A DNA stretch of 64,000 nt from the NCBI GenBank assembly GCA_027257055.1, contig JAPVLO010000379.1, positions 2,082,501 through 2,146,500 on the forward strand, written 5' to 3'. Both the position numbers and the translations under genes were made by a program. Source of the stretch: Cephalopachus bancanus (Eukaryota; Chordata; Mammalia; Primates; Tarsiidae). The notes beneath the pieces are model-generated. The model was given only the letters and a program-made list of their open reading frames with translations, was not told the DNA's origin and searched no databases. Of the stretch, positions 43,080-53,809 are shown in pieces (the stretch's first letter is position 1; each line of letters begins with the position of its first letter).

Positions 43080-43200
43080 TGCGGTTCGGGGGAAGCACTG
43101 TGAGACCCGCCTTTTCCAGACAGGAAACTGAGGCCCGGGAGAGCGCGTTTCTCCACCCGAGGCCACAGAGTGTGAGGCAGAGCTGGCCGTCTAACCTGCA
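43080..43200 (+). repeat. MIR SINE fragment
   Basis: CTTTTCCAGACAGGAAACTG, AGGCCCGGGAGAGCG and GAGGCCACAGAGTGTGAGGC: the MIR end in sense, at the right edge of CpG island 3. Confidence 0.7.
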
Positions 43201-44560
43201 TCTTCAGACCCCCCACACCGCCCCTGCCAGAAGGGTTTCCAGAGCACAGACGAGGGAGAACTCAGCTCATCTCAGAGGCAGCAGGGAGAATTTCAGGCTC
43301 CAGCGTGGGCCTTGGGAGAAAACACAAGTCTGCCAGGGAGAGCAGGGGACTGGCATTTAGGCCCAAAGAACCGCCAGGGCAGAGACCTGGAGGATTTCGA
43401 CCAGCAGGCTAGGCGCGAGGGCAAAGGCAGGAGGTGGCTCAGAAAGCTGCGTGGAGGCCAGTCCTGGGGGCTGGCTCTGCAGGGCCCGGGGACCAGACTC
43501 CGCTCGTTTGGAGAGGAGCAGGGAAGGTGTGAGCAAGGGGGGCAGGCGCTGGCTGTTGCTCTGGCAACCGTGGGGGATGGCCCAGAGGGGCTGACGCGGA
43601 GGCTGGGAGACCAGAGAGCAGGCCATAGCCATTATCCCTGCAAGGGATAGGCAGACCCACCCGGCTGGGGTCCAGGGAGAAAGCAGGACACGGTCTTCTG
43701 GTCTCCCAGGCAAAGATTCTTCTGCCTGGACCAGGGACCCAGGGAATGACCCCGAGCCAAATGCATGGCAAGGTGGGGGTCCCAGGGATAGCCAGGGCAT
43801 AGAGAGGGCGTGGGCAGCAAATGGAGACAGGGGGAATGACCAGGGCTAGATCCCTAGAAGGACTTCCACAGAGGAATCGGTTTGAGTTCTGAGAGGGGCC
43901 GGGAAATCCTTGAGAAGAGCTCCACACGGCTCACCTCTCTGGCCATGGGCACAGACAAGATGCCCCTTCTAGACCCTCCTGCCACAGCTAGTCCTCCGGC
44001 CCCTGCCCTGCAGAGCCTGTTTGGAACACCTCTCAGAGGAGGCCCAGCATCTGTCCCCTAACCCCCCCCCAGGTTAGCCTAATTTTTTCCCTTCCATGGA
44101 TTCAGGTCATTGCTCCTGGTCCTCTCTCCGAGGCGCCGCGGAATGTGACTAATTCCCTCCCTTCATTTACGGGTCCTGTTACCTGGGAGGTATTTATAGT
44201 GCGACAGCCTCCTGCCCTCCCCAGCCACTCAACCGCTCTCCCCCAGGCCATAGCTCCCCTCTCTGTCGCCACAGCCCTACCACCTTCCCACCCACCCCCA
44301 ACCCCCCCCCCCGTCCTCTACCCCCCCCGTCCCTCCACCCCCAGCCCCGGACCCCTGCAGTCCCTGTGGCAGCAAGGCTGGCTCTGGCTGGGAAGGGTCT
44401 ATCCCAGGAGCCTGAGAGGAGTGCTGTTAGCAAGGAGGATGCCCCTCCCTTCTTGAACACCCAAAAAAAGGCAACCTGGGACCCAGGCATGAGAAGGGTG
44501 GCCATTGGCTGACCACTCTGTGACCTCAGTATGCAGTCTGATCCTTTAGCCCAACAATAG
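43200..44560. other. Unannotated stretch with C-runs and a second X-box-like site
   Basis: Contains GTTGCTCTGGCAAC (43,555-43,568), one base from the X-box consensus, and a TATTTATAG MEF2/TATA-like element near 44,190. A C-rich segment at 44,283-44,345 with runs of 8-11 C has G-quadruplex potential on the minus strand. No exon was recognised. Confidence 0.45.
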
Positions 44561-44645
44561 GTCGCAATCATTGAGCACTTACTGTGTGCCAGGCAGTATT
44601 TTTAATCTACAGACAGGGAAACTGAGGATCAGAAAAGCTAAAGGA
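44560..44645 (+). repeat. MIR SINE fragment
   Basis: TTGAGCACTTACTGTGTGCC, AGGCAGTATTTTTAATC and AGACAGGGAAACTGAGGATC. Confidence 0.8.
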
Positions 44646-44899
44646 TCCTTCTGGGGTCCTTATAGCTGGGATGAGGGACTCCTGCACAGCCTCCTCTGAG
44701 CCCTGCCTGGTATGTGGGAATGCGAACCCCAAAAGGCAGGCTGGATGGGGAGAGGGCTGCAGGATGGCCCAGAGGAACCTGAGGAAACACATCTCACAAA
44801 GTCCACAGGGTCCCCCCTGGTCACAGTCCTGCGGATCTGCCCAAATGTTGTCAGGAAATGGCAGCAGATAGAGCACACAGGGCTACAAGACACTGCTGT

Positions 44900-44901
<2 letters not shown>

Positions 44902-44936
<35 letters not shown>

Positions 44937-44952
44937 ACACACACACACACAC
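44902..44952 (+). repeat. (CA)n microsatellite
   Basis: About 25 CA units with one GA interruption at 44,931-44,932. Confidence 0.97.
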
Positions 44953-45134
44953 CTCCTCCTCCAGGCAGGGGTCACTGAAGAGCAGAGGTTGGGGATGCTG
45001 GCTTAGCCAAGGATCCGGAAGAAGGAAAGCCTTCTGAAGAGGAAGAGTGAAGGGAAACTGCAGCAGAAAAGAGGGCAGGAAGACCCCACGAGGGACTTAC
45101 AGGAATATAGGGCTGAGCAGGGTCTAGTGGCCCT

Positions 45135-45475
45135 TTCACAGCCACAGTCTCACAACTGCCTGAGGCCCCTTTTTACAGCTGAGGCTGCTGAGACCCGGAG
45201 AGGTGAACAGTCTGTTGCCCAGACCCTCTGACCAGAAATTCTCGAATGCCAATGAAGTGGCCCCACCAGGATTTCCAGAAAATAGGAGGGGACGGAGGAG
45301 AAGGCTGAGTTCAAACTTAACCTCGTCCTCACAAGCTTGGTGTCGTTGAGTAACCTTTCTGAGACTTGATTCTCCCATCTGTACAATGGGCTGACATCAC
45401 ACCTTCCTCACAGTGGCGGTGAGGACTCCATGACGTGAACCGAGCCTGGGCCTGGCACGCAGCAGGGATGCCACT
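45135..45475 (+). repeat. Two MIR SINE fragments
   Basis: The first at about 45,135-45,225 (CCCCTTTTTACAGCTGAGGC, GAGACCCGGAGAGG). The second at about 45,310-45,475 (GAGTAACCTTTCTGAGACTT, GATTCTCCCATCTGTACAAT, GGGCTGACATCACACC, CCTGGGCCTGGCACGC). Confidence 0.75.
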
Positions 45476-46550
45476 GGTGTTGACAAGTGACACTGTGGTC
45501 TCTGTTTTCCCTAGTGCTGCTTCTCTCTCAGATGTGCAAAGGGGCCACATCTCTTCCCTGAAACTAGGGCATCTGGAGGGGAAGGGTCAAGTTTCCTTTT
45601 TATTTCTCCATTATCCTGGTCAATAGACCACAGGAAGGGCTGTGTTTCCTCCACCAGTCTAACATCAACCATGGGCCCAGGAGGTCCAGGGCAGGCTGTG
45701 TCCGGGACAAGCCATGACTATTTTCACATCACAGGCGTATCATCCACTATGGCTAGCATGCCATGAGCGCACGCCCAATTGGGCTGGGAGCTCTTGTTTG
45801 GGGGAGCCATCCCTCCTCACATTGCCACAAAGGCAGGCCACAAGCCCCACCCGGGGGGCCACCAGGATCCAGCAGTCCTCACTGTACCCGCTTTGCCATG
45901 ACTCCCCTCCCTAGGGTGCCAGGAGCCAGCCTGGAAGAAGGAAGTCACTGAGTCATCCTGATTCCTGCTTCCAGGAGCTCCAGCCAGCGGCAGCTCAGCC
46001 AGCCCCTCCCAGGGGATGTCAGGGGCAGAGCTAGGACACTGGGACTCTCCTAGCAGCCCAACCCAAGGCTGAGCATGGCGGCATCAGGAGGCAGACTGGG
46101 AAAGGAAAGTGAAGGTAGGAAATGCAGGGATCCCGTGAGAGGGTCCTGACAAAACAGGAGGGACAGTTGCAGGCATCTGTGAGCACGCCTGTGGGTGCCC
46201 CGTGAGACCCCAGTGGATCTGGCACCAGGCCAGATCTCCACCACCTGGAAAAGAGAGAACTCAGTCCAGTTTACAGGATCCAGGTTCAGAGCGGTCCCAT
46301 CGACTGCCAGAGGTCACACAGCACCTGGGAGAGAAGTTCGAGCAATGCCTGCTTAGATGCCCACAATCTCTGGTCCTCATGTCCAGCCAGGCCCAAGGCT
46401 TGTATAGGAGGCGTAGATGCCATCAGCAACCCTGTCCACACTGGCAGATGGAGGGTGGGAGCAGACCTCGCAGGAGATGGGACAGAAGATCAGGGAGTAA
46501 CACAGGAAGAGAGGTGTTCTGGGCAGGGCTGCAGCCTAGAACTGAGCATC
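45475..46550. other. Unannotated stretch
   Basis: No exon, RNA gene or confident repeat was recognised. Confidence 0.4.
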
Positions 46551-46680
46551 AGACGTCTTGGTCTCCGGCCTGGCTCACCCCTTGCCATGTGACCTTGGGC
46601 AAGGCCTGGTCTTGCTCTGAGCCTTGGGGTCCCCAGCCATGCTCTCAAAACTGAGCTCTAACACTCTCCCCATCAGAGTC
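46550..46680 (+). repeat. MIR SINE fragment
   Basis: CCATGTGACCTTGGGCAAGG and GCTCTGAGCCTTGGGGTCC in MIR order. Confidence 0.6.
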
Positions 46681-46794
46681 AGGCCTCCCGGGAATACCAG
46701 CAAGGCCCACAGGTTGAGGGGCCCAAGAGGGGGCTGTGCCCAGGCTGCAGCTGTCCCTTCCCCACCCGTGGGCACACGGGGTCCTCGATGAAGA

Positions 46795-46985
46795 AACACG
46801 GTGTATACAAATAATTAAACGGAAGAATTGGAGTGATTAGGGCAGATGATTATTGTCAAATTATGATTTATCTTGTAGTGGAATTAGTATTCCCCCAAAG
46901 GGCCCGGCGTGGCGCGGCGCCCGCCACGGCCCGTGATTAATCGCCGTCTCCAGAAGGTCACCTCCAGCCACTGCAGATTAACTCA
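46795..46985. promoter_or_regulatory. Candidate conserved enhancer-like block, homeodomain-rich
   Basis: An AT-rich island in GC-rich surroundings with a dense set of homeodomain cores: AATAATTAAAC, GTGATTAGG, GATGATTATTG, TGATTTAT (HOX-PBX type), TGTCAAA (TALE type), GAATTAG and the palindromic GTGATTAATCGCC. A short CpG-rich piece (GGCGTGGCGCGGCGCCCG) is embedded. No repeat family is recognisable. Typical of developmental non-coding elements; conservation itself cannot be seen from one sequence. Confidence 0.5.
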
Positions 46986-46999
46986 GTGGGGAAACTTCT

Positions 47000-48390
47000 T
47001 TCCGTAATTCAAGCTGTTGTTCCCACAACCTGTCATCCGCCGCGGAAAAGGACGATTTCGTCAGGGAGCCCAGGGCGGGGGCCAGCCGGCTCCCAGCCCC
47101 TCCCGGCTGCAGACATGATCTATGGTGCGTCCCGACACGGGTGACCGCGAGGGGGGGCGGCGTCCGCCCGTGGGGTGGGCAGCGGGAGGCAGGAGTCGGC
47201 AGAATGTGGAGGGAATGAGGCGCCACTGAGCAGAAGTAGGCTGTGAGTGGAGAGAGCGCGCGGGCGGTGGCAATTAGGAAGAAAATTGGATTTTTCAGCG
47301 TCCAGAGGCAGCTGGGATCTGCGGTGTGTGGTGCAGCCAACCCTCTTTCCAGCATGCCCAGGCACCCAGCACCCTGCAGGCAGAGAGTCCCCAGGAGAGA
47401 TGGGGACCGGGGGCAATGGATCTCCCTTGGGAAGACGGGGGATGTAGAGCCAGACCCAGGTGGAGAATTCAGCCCCCAACTCTGTGGCCTGCTCCAGCCC
47501 ACGGCCTCCCCTTCAGTGCCTCCTAGAGCATGGACCGCAGGCGGGAGGCGGCTTGAAGCACAAGGCCCCTGCCAGTCAGACAGGCAGAACCCAGTCAAGC
47601 CTGAGGCTGGACACTGCAGAGCCCCCCAGTGGCCAGAAGGGGCCCGTGGGCGAGAGCAGCTCTCCTGACCCGAGAGCCAGAACCAAGATCCCACTTCCCC
47701 CGTGGGAGACACTGCCAAAGCCACATGCCCACGTCACCTGGGCTGCTAATCATGGCCGCATCTGTCTGGCAGTTCTGGGAGGAAGCCTGGGATCCCTAGT
47801 CTGTGCTTGGAGAACAGTGGATACAAGGTGCCCGTCCTTGCTCCCCCCTGCAGTTTCACTCGGCTATCCCTTGGTTCCCCCAATGGAGCATGGTTGGAGG
47901 TGTTAGTGCCTCTCTTCCTCTCTCTCATCGACCTTCCACCAGCCCTGCAGGGGGACGTTTTGTGCCCATACTACAGGTGAGGAGGCTGAAACTGGGTGAC
48001 TCCCTGCTCTGAAGCGGCCCTGGCTCCCCAGCACCCTTGGAATTCCCCCCAAGATCCTTCACAGCAACGCCGGCATGGTCCAGCAGCCCTTTCCAGCCTG
48101 AACCCCTGCTCTTGTTTCCACCTCCTGGAACATTCACTGTGTACTACCCTTCGGGCCTCGGGCTTCAAACATTCCTGAATGTGCTTCCTGTCCCCAGCCT
48201 TCAACTGATGAACTTCTTTTCATCCTCTTCTATCCAGCTCATTTGTCCCTCCAGGAAGAGAGGGTGCTCCCAGGCCCGTTAAAAGCCTGGCCTACGGGAC
48301 CACGGATCACCCACAGGACACATGCTCTCACCAGCTGGGCACTCCTGCACCTGTCTCCCCAGTGCAGTGATCCAGCCAAGTAGGTACTCA
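47000..48390. other. GC-rich stretch with possible L2
   Basis: 47,040-47,260 is CpG-moderate and may extend the enhancer-like block. 48,010-48,230 has L2-like phrases (CCTGGAACATTCACTGTGTA, GCTTCAAACATTCCTGAATG). No exon was recognised; frames up to 248 codons are compositional. Confidence 0.4.
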
Positions 48391-48403
48391 AGAAGCTATA
48401 TGG

Positions 48404-48687
48404 GCCGGGCTCGGTAGCTAAGCCTGTAATCCCAGCACTTTGGGAGGCCGAGGTGAGTGGATTGCCTGAGCCCGCGGGTTCGAGACCCGCCTGGGTAACT
48501 TGACAAGACCTCATCTCTACAATAAATCGAAAAATCAGCCGGGCGTGGTAGCGCGCGCCTGTAGTTCCAGCTACTTGGAAGGCTGAGGCGGAAGGATCAC
48601 CAGAGACCAGGTCGAGGCTGCGGTGGCCGGGAGCGGCCACTGCACTCCAGTCTGGGTGACAGAGTGAGACTCCAACTCAAAAAAAAA
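48404..48687 (+). repeat. Alu SINE, young local type, perfect TSD
   Basis: GGCCGGGCTCGGTAGCTAAG head, TAACTTGACAAGACCTCATC left arm and GACTCCAACTC tail. The exact duplication AGAAGCTATATGG lies at 48,391-48,403 and 48,688-48,700. Confidence 0.97.
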
Positions 48688-49164
48688 AGAAGCTATATGG
48701 AAGACACCAAGGGCTGAGAGTGGGCTCCACTACCCCACGCCCCTCACCGCACAACCTCCACTTGTCAGAGCCAAGAACTGTGCTATGAGAGTAAAGGACA
48801 GAGGGCTCTTGCTGGCTGGAGCCCTCGAGGTCTGGAGGCCTGTTTTTAGTTGAGAACAGAAGCATGTATTATGTATACCACGAATTGCTCAGAACATTCT
48901 CAGGTTTGAGATATTTGGAGTTGTGAAGACCCAGCACTATTTGTAAGAAAAAAACCGATTTCTCTCCCTCTCAAGCGTGGCAGTGGGGGACCAACTCTCC
49001 CCACACTGCATTGGGACTAACGCTGGCATTTTCTTTGGGGGAAGACAGGGGTTTTCATCCTCCTCAGGGACTACTTGGCAGACACCACCCCCCCTTGAGT
49101 CTGTGGCTGGTGGTGATAAGAAGTCCTGTTTATGTTGTGTCTGCCGTTCAAAACACCCTTTGCT

Positions 49165-49665
49165 GCATTTAGTCACGAACTCTTCAGGGATAAGCTGAAG
49201 ACACTTGTTAACCCCATTTTGCAGATGCAGAAGCAAACCAGGGGTTGGCGTTGGGGGGATGGCGGGTGACTTGCCCAAGGCCAAGGGATGCAAGCAGTGA
49301 AGGTGGCCAGTGGCAGTAATTGTAGGGAGGATGACTTCGGCCCCACTTCCCACTCAGCCCACTCTGTGGACCCATCAGCTTTCCACACAGGCGGCTCCAA
49401 AGCCTTCACCCAGGCGGGTATGGAGAAGGGTGGATGGTTCCGGCAGGGACCCCCCCCCAGGAGAAAATTCGCTTCCTGTGATTTGCAGGCCTGGTTCCAA
49501 TCCCTGCCATGCCCTTCCCTGACCTCCACCAAGTCACTTTCCCTCTCTGTGCCTCTGTTTCCTCATCTGCAAAATGAGTTCCAACCTTGTAGGGCTGTTG
49601 TGTGGTTCGATGGAGCCTGGGTCCCGGCCTGGCAAATAGTAAATGCTCAAGAAATGTGACTTGTG
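49165..49665 (+). repeat. Two MIR SINE copies
   Basis: About 49,165-49,305 (AACCCCATTTTGCAGATGCA, GGGTGACTTGCCCAAGGCCA) and 49,480-49,665 (GCCTGGTTCCAATCCCTGCC, AAGTCACTTTCCCTCTCTGT, TTCCTCATCTGCAAAATGAG, TTGTAGGGCTGTTGTGTGG, CCTGGCAAATAGTAAATGCT). The second is nearly full length. Confidence 0.88.
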
Positions 49666-49989
49666 CTTGTTTCTGGTTGCATTACCATGTTCATTACTTT
49701 GCCAATCTTTTGTGGAGGAGATGAGGAAGCCATTTCCCAGAGAAGATAACTGAACCGGGTGTAGCTTCTAGCAGGCAGAGGACATCTCCAGATCTATGAT
49801 CCTGAAGACCTCTAAGATTGTCTCCCCCTCCAAAGAACCTCCACTGCTTCCAGCCCCTGGGAGACAGCCCACCCCTTGGTGTCAGAAGAATCCCACCAGG
49901 CGGGATTATGCCCCAGGATTCCTGCCTCCCAGCTTTTGACCAAGCTGGTTCCTCAGCCTAAAACCGCCACTGTTGTTACCAAAATCTTG

Positions 49990-50480
49990 CAAGGCTCTGC
50001 CTAAGAGCCGCGCCCTCCATGAAAACACCCCCAAGGCAGCCAGGTGCCCCGCGGGACCGCGCAGGCCCTCCACCGGGCCGCCTCGGTACCCAGGCAGTTC
50101 TCTGAGCCTCCTCGCGGGCCGAGCGCGGACGTCCCAGTCTGAGCCTAGGTGCTTGAGCAAGACACCCGGTAGGTGCCCCACCCCGGGGGGCGCAGCCTGC
50201 TCCCCACCCCCTCCCTGCAGCCGCGGCCAGCTTTGATCCGGCGCCTCCGCGCCCCAACCTGATTGGCATCGAATTACGCGCGCGGCGGAGGCAGATAATG
50301 GCGGGAGGCGCGGCAGACATGAAAGGGGGGGCGCAGCGGCAGTCCGGGCCGCTGTTAATGACCCAATAAAAAGGAAGAGGGGGGAGAGGAACCCTCCCTC
50401 CCATCCCCGCCCCCACGACGGCGGCCGGTGCACACAAAGCCGCCGCCGACTCGGAAATTACCGAGGCTCAGCCCAGAGCA
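49990..50480. promoter_or_regulatory. CpG-rich block with AT-rich motif core
   Basis: CpG-moderate sequence containing CCTGATTGGCATCGAATTAC then GCGCGC (50,259-50,284), CAGATAATGG (50,292-50,301) and CCGCTGTTAATGACCCAATA (50,349-50,368). The mix of CCAAT/ATTGG, AATTA, GATAA and TTAATGA cores in a CpG-rich context suggests an enhancer or a minor promoter. On the minus strand CCGCCAG followed by GTGAGC (50,502-50,513) is a possible splice donor. Confidence 0.45.
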
Positions 50481-50484
50481 GCGT

Positions 50485-51200
50485 GACTGGTGGGGGGGGG
50501 GCTCACCTGGCGGGGGCGGGGGAGGGGAGAGAGGGCACAGTCACACAGGGACACTCGCGGGGACACACAGACTCGCACACAGACGATGAACCCGTCTTGA
50601 ATGTCATATTTGCATTGTGGACTTTTGGATGAATTGTGATTTTTTTTCATAAAAAGTACACTAAAATATTATTTGTCCTGATTACTGAAATTTTGTCCCC
50701 ACCTTAGTCCGGGTCCTGAAGCAGTCACACGCAGCACCGTTAGTCACATGCACAGTGTGTCACACACACACAGAGCAGTTACAGTCTCGCACAGGCACAG
50801 AGACACAGTGTCACACCATCGCACACGCTGTCACACCTAGAGTCAGTTTCGGAAACAGACATGGAACCACAGGCACACAGATACCCAGCAGGCTGCAGAG
50901 ACTCACAGAGACACACCCAGAAGCAGGACAGAGACAGACACGTCCAAGATACACACAGACAAAAGAAGAAACGCACAAGGGCACAGAGACATACACGTGT
51001 CACACGGGCTGTGCAGAGAGGGACACACAGAATGATACACACAGATCTACAGGCAAACACAAACATGCAGAGATGTAGAGAGACAAGCCAGACCCACACT
51101 AAGTCCCAAAGACACCCCCATACAAAATACCCAGGCATGGGTCACATAGCAACACACGCACACATCCAAGCACAAATCGTCACACCAACAGAGTCTCTGG
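50485..51200 (+). repeat. ACA/CACA-rich low-complexity region
   Basis: Long run of CACA-, GAGACACA- and CAGAGACA-like words, interrupted at 50,580-50,700 by an AT-rich block that includes an exact octamer ATTTGCAT (50,608-50,615) and TTGTGATTTTTTTTCATAAA. The frames full of H, T, R and Q are artefacts. Confidence 0.85.
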
Positions 51201-51592
51201 GACACACCACATGCCCTCATGGCCACTATTTCGCACCCTCAGTTCTCGGAGGGCCAAGGGCTGGGTTGAGCCACTGCAGAAATATGGAAGTGTCCCTGGA
51301 CTACAGACCCCAGAAGACCAGTGCACCCACCCTAGGACATGGCAGTGTGGGGGGGAGGTGTGAGTGAAGCTGCCTCACATCCATGAGGCTGGGGCAGGTG
51401 GCTTCAAGTGTCAGAAGCTCCGTTTTATCTGTCTATAAAATAGGGTTCGATTCCTCCCCATGGGATGGCCTGAGACCCAATAGGCAAGCACTAAATGTTG
51501 GCTGTCACTATCATGTGAACCCTTGGGAGCAGCCCAGACCCTTCACTGCACACACTAATACACATACACACATTTGTCTTGGCTCTTAATCT

Positions 51593-51899
51593 CTCTCTCT
51601 CTTTTTTTTTTTTTTTAGTTGGAGTCTCACTCTGTTGCCCAGACTGGAGTGCAGTGGCTGCACCCGGCCACCGCAGCCTCGACCTGCTGGGCTCCGGCGA
51701 TCCTTCCGTCTCAGCCTTCCAAGTAGCTGGAACTACAGGCACGCACTACCACACCCGGCGAGTTTTTTTTTATTTTTATTGTAGAGATGAGGTCTCGCCA
51801 AGTTGCCCAGGCGGGTCTCAAACCCGTGGACTCAGGCAAATCCACTCACCTCAGCCTCCCAAGGTGCAGGATTACAGGCTGAGCCACCGAGCCCGGCCA
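51593..51899 (-). repeat. Alu SINE, young local type, antisense, with TSD
   Basis: Poly-T, AGTTGGAGTCTCACTCTGTT, ending GGCTGAGCCACCGAGCCCGG. The duplication GCTCTTAATCT lies at 51,582-51,592 and 51,900-51,910. It is the last Alu in the window; 12.1 kb to the right are Alu-free. Confidence 0.97.
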
Positions 51900-52079
51900 G
51901 CTCTTAATCTTTACTGCTGAGGAGGTCCCTCTTAAATTTCATCTGTGTCCCTCATGCTCTAATCTAACTCCAATTCTAGGAACATAGAGGTCTACCCTCT
52001 CCGAGAAGCCTCTTCTGCACCAAAAAGCAGCCCCTGAGCACCAGGGGTCAAGAGGACATAATGGGACTCTGTTGTGGGA

Positions 52080-52265
52080 TCAGACTATGGGTCAGGTAGG
52101 CATGCTTTACTCTGCTGTCTGAATTTAAATCCCAGCTCCACCTCGAACCAGCTGTATGTCCTTGGGCAAGAATTTGACCTCTCTGGACCTCAGTTGCCTT
52201 CACTCCCAAATGGGTGGACAGCATCAGCACCCAGGCCAAGGTGATTCTGGGTGAACGAAACAGCT
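52080..52265 (+). repeat. MIR SINE
   Basis: CTGAATTTAAATCCCAGCTC, CCTTGGGCAAGAATTTGACC, TCTCTGGACCTCAGTTGCC and CCAAATGGGTGGACAGC. Confidence 0.9.
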
Positions 52266-52384
52266 TTCAGGCTAAGCTCATGGGCCATGGCTAGAGCTGA
52301 CGGGCCATGTTGGGGTCAGAGGTGAGGAGTCAGGGTGTACGCTCCCCTCCCACCAGAATAAAAGTACTCCCTGCAGCACCTTCT

Positions 52385-52460
52385 CGGGTGGATAAGAGGA
52401 CTTTATGAGCCAAATCTCAGGGCCTAATTAATGCTGCTAATCATAGGCCTGGTCACACAG
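52385..52460. promoter_or_regulatory. Candidate homeodomain/GATA element
   Basis: A compact AT-rich run: GTGGATAAGAGG, CTTTATGAGCC, GGCCTAATTAATGCTGC and TAATCATAGGCC. It holds one GATAA and three homeodomain cores in 60 bases, with no repeat origin recognised. Confidence 0.4.
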
Positions 52461-52979
52461 CCATGGGGACAGCTGGGAGGAAGGGTCACAGCTCAGTTCC
52501 CCAAAAGGACAGAAGGGCAAGAAACAAGGTTCTCAGCGGCCTTTCCCTCTCCCACGGCCCTGAAGGGAGGCTTTCCTGTGCCCTGCTGATCGGGACCTAT
52601 CCTCCATCCCCAGCTCAATGGGGAAGTCCCTTCTCATGTCTAAATCTAGTTTCTCCTGCTGCAGCTCAGGATGTATATGGGATCTGCAGTCAAGGTCCTG
52701 GCAGTCAGGCAGTTGGGAAAGCTGTGAATGATCTCCTTGGCGGCTGGGCTGTGTCATGCTAGATTTGAAGGGGAGAGCGGTTGAGTCATAACCTCTTGGA
52801 GCCCAGGATCTGGCCAGGAGAAAGGCAAGAATGAAGAAAGGAGGTGGCAAGGAGAAAAAGGCCCCCTTCTGCCTCAAAGGGGCCTGTGTGTGTGACACTG
52901 TGCAAGGGGCAGGGAGTAGGGGGTGGTGGAAGGCTCCGGCCAGGGCTGCAGCAGGAGGGGGCGGCCCACGCGGGCAGGG

Positions 52980-53060
52980 GCGCTGCTGTGTTATAAATCA
53001 CCCTAGACTCAATTAGAGCCTGTGAAAGGTTGTGCACACCCAGCAGAAAGCGCCGCGCTT
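52980..53060. promoter_or_regulatory. Candidate homeodomain element
   Basis: GTGTTATAAATCACCC, GACTCAATTAGAGCC and GAAAGGTTGTGCACACCC in one run, followed by CGCCGCGC. Motif-dense and not repeat-derived as far as I can tell. Confidence 0.35.
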
Positions 53061-53094
53061 GGCGGGCAGCCAGCTCCTGGGGGGGCGGGGGCGA

Positions 53095-53445
53095 GAGCTT
53101 GTGTGTGCCTATGTGTGTGTGTGCATGTGTGAGTGCCCACTGTGCACATGCACTTGTGTGTCCCTGTGTGTGTCTGAGTGTCTCTATGTACCTGTGTGTC
53201 CTATGTATGTATGTATGGGAACGTATGTGCCTGTGCATTCTAGTGTGTGCAGTGTGCTGGTGTGTCCTTGTGTGTCTGTCACCAGGTGCGTCTGTGTGCA
53301 CCTGCTCATATCTATTTGTGCTGTGTGTGCACCTGTGGGGGGGCTGGCTGTCCTCGTGTGCTCCCGAGTGTGAGCGCGTGCGTGGTTGTGTCTCTCCACT
53401 TTGCCTCTGTCCATCTCTTTGCCTGTGTGCATCCAGGTGAGAGTG
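53095..53445 (+). repeat. GT/TG-rich low-complexity region
   Basis: TGTGTGTGCCTATGTGTG-like sequence for about 350 bases, plus a (TATG)n piece at 53,202-53,217. Alternating purine-pyrimidine sequence with possible Z-DNA character. It is roughly the complement in composition of the CACA-rich region at 50.5-51.2 kb. Confidence 0.9.
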
Positions 53446-53809
53446 CACATTTGTGATGAGCTGAGCTGGATGGGGTGTTCTAGTGGTGGGAGAGAGCTCT
53501 ATGTATTTAGGGAGAGGCAGAAACAGGAAAGGAGACACGGATGGATGGAGTCATAGGCAGGCAGAGAAAGTGAGGGCAGAGAAGCCAGCAGGGAGAGACC
53601 GTGGCAGCAGGGAAACCAAACTTTCAGGAGTCAGGGGACTCAGCAGTTAGGGGACCTGCTGAGACCACCTGCCTCCACCTGAGTCAAGAGGCTGGAGACC
53701 AGCCATGCAGTGGAGGCCGTCGTAGAGTGACCAAAGAGCAACCTTGGAGTCCATCTCTCCTTCCCAATAATGAACGGTGTGAGTTCCTACATCTGGATGG
53801 TCTCACTGA

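Larger units (their letters stand above)
41280..43100. promoter_or_regulatory. CpG island 3, likely promoter
   Basis: CpG density is high at 41,280-41,660 and again at 42,160-43,080, with a less CpG-rich decayed repeat between. It contains a strong CTCF-type motif (41,341) and RFX X-box-like sites (42,600 and, just outside, 43,555). No exon was recognised with confidence; the minus strand GGGAGC followed by GTGAGC near 42,757-42,763 is a possible donor. Open frames on both strands are R/P/A/G-rich shadows. Confidence 0.7.
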
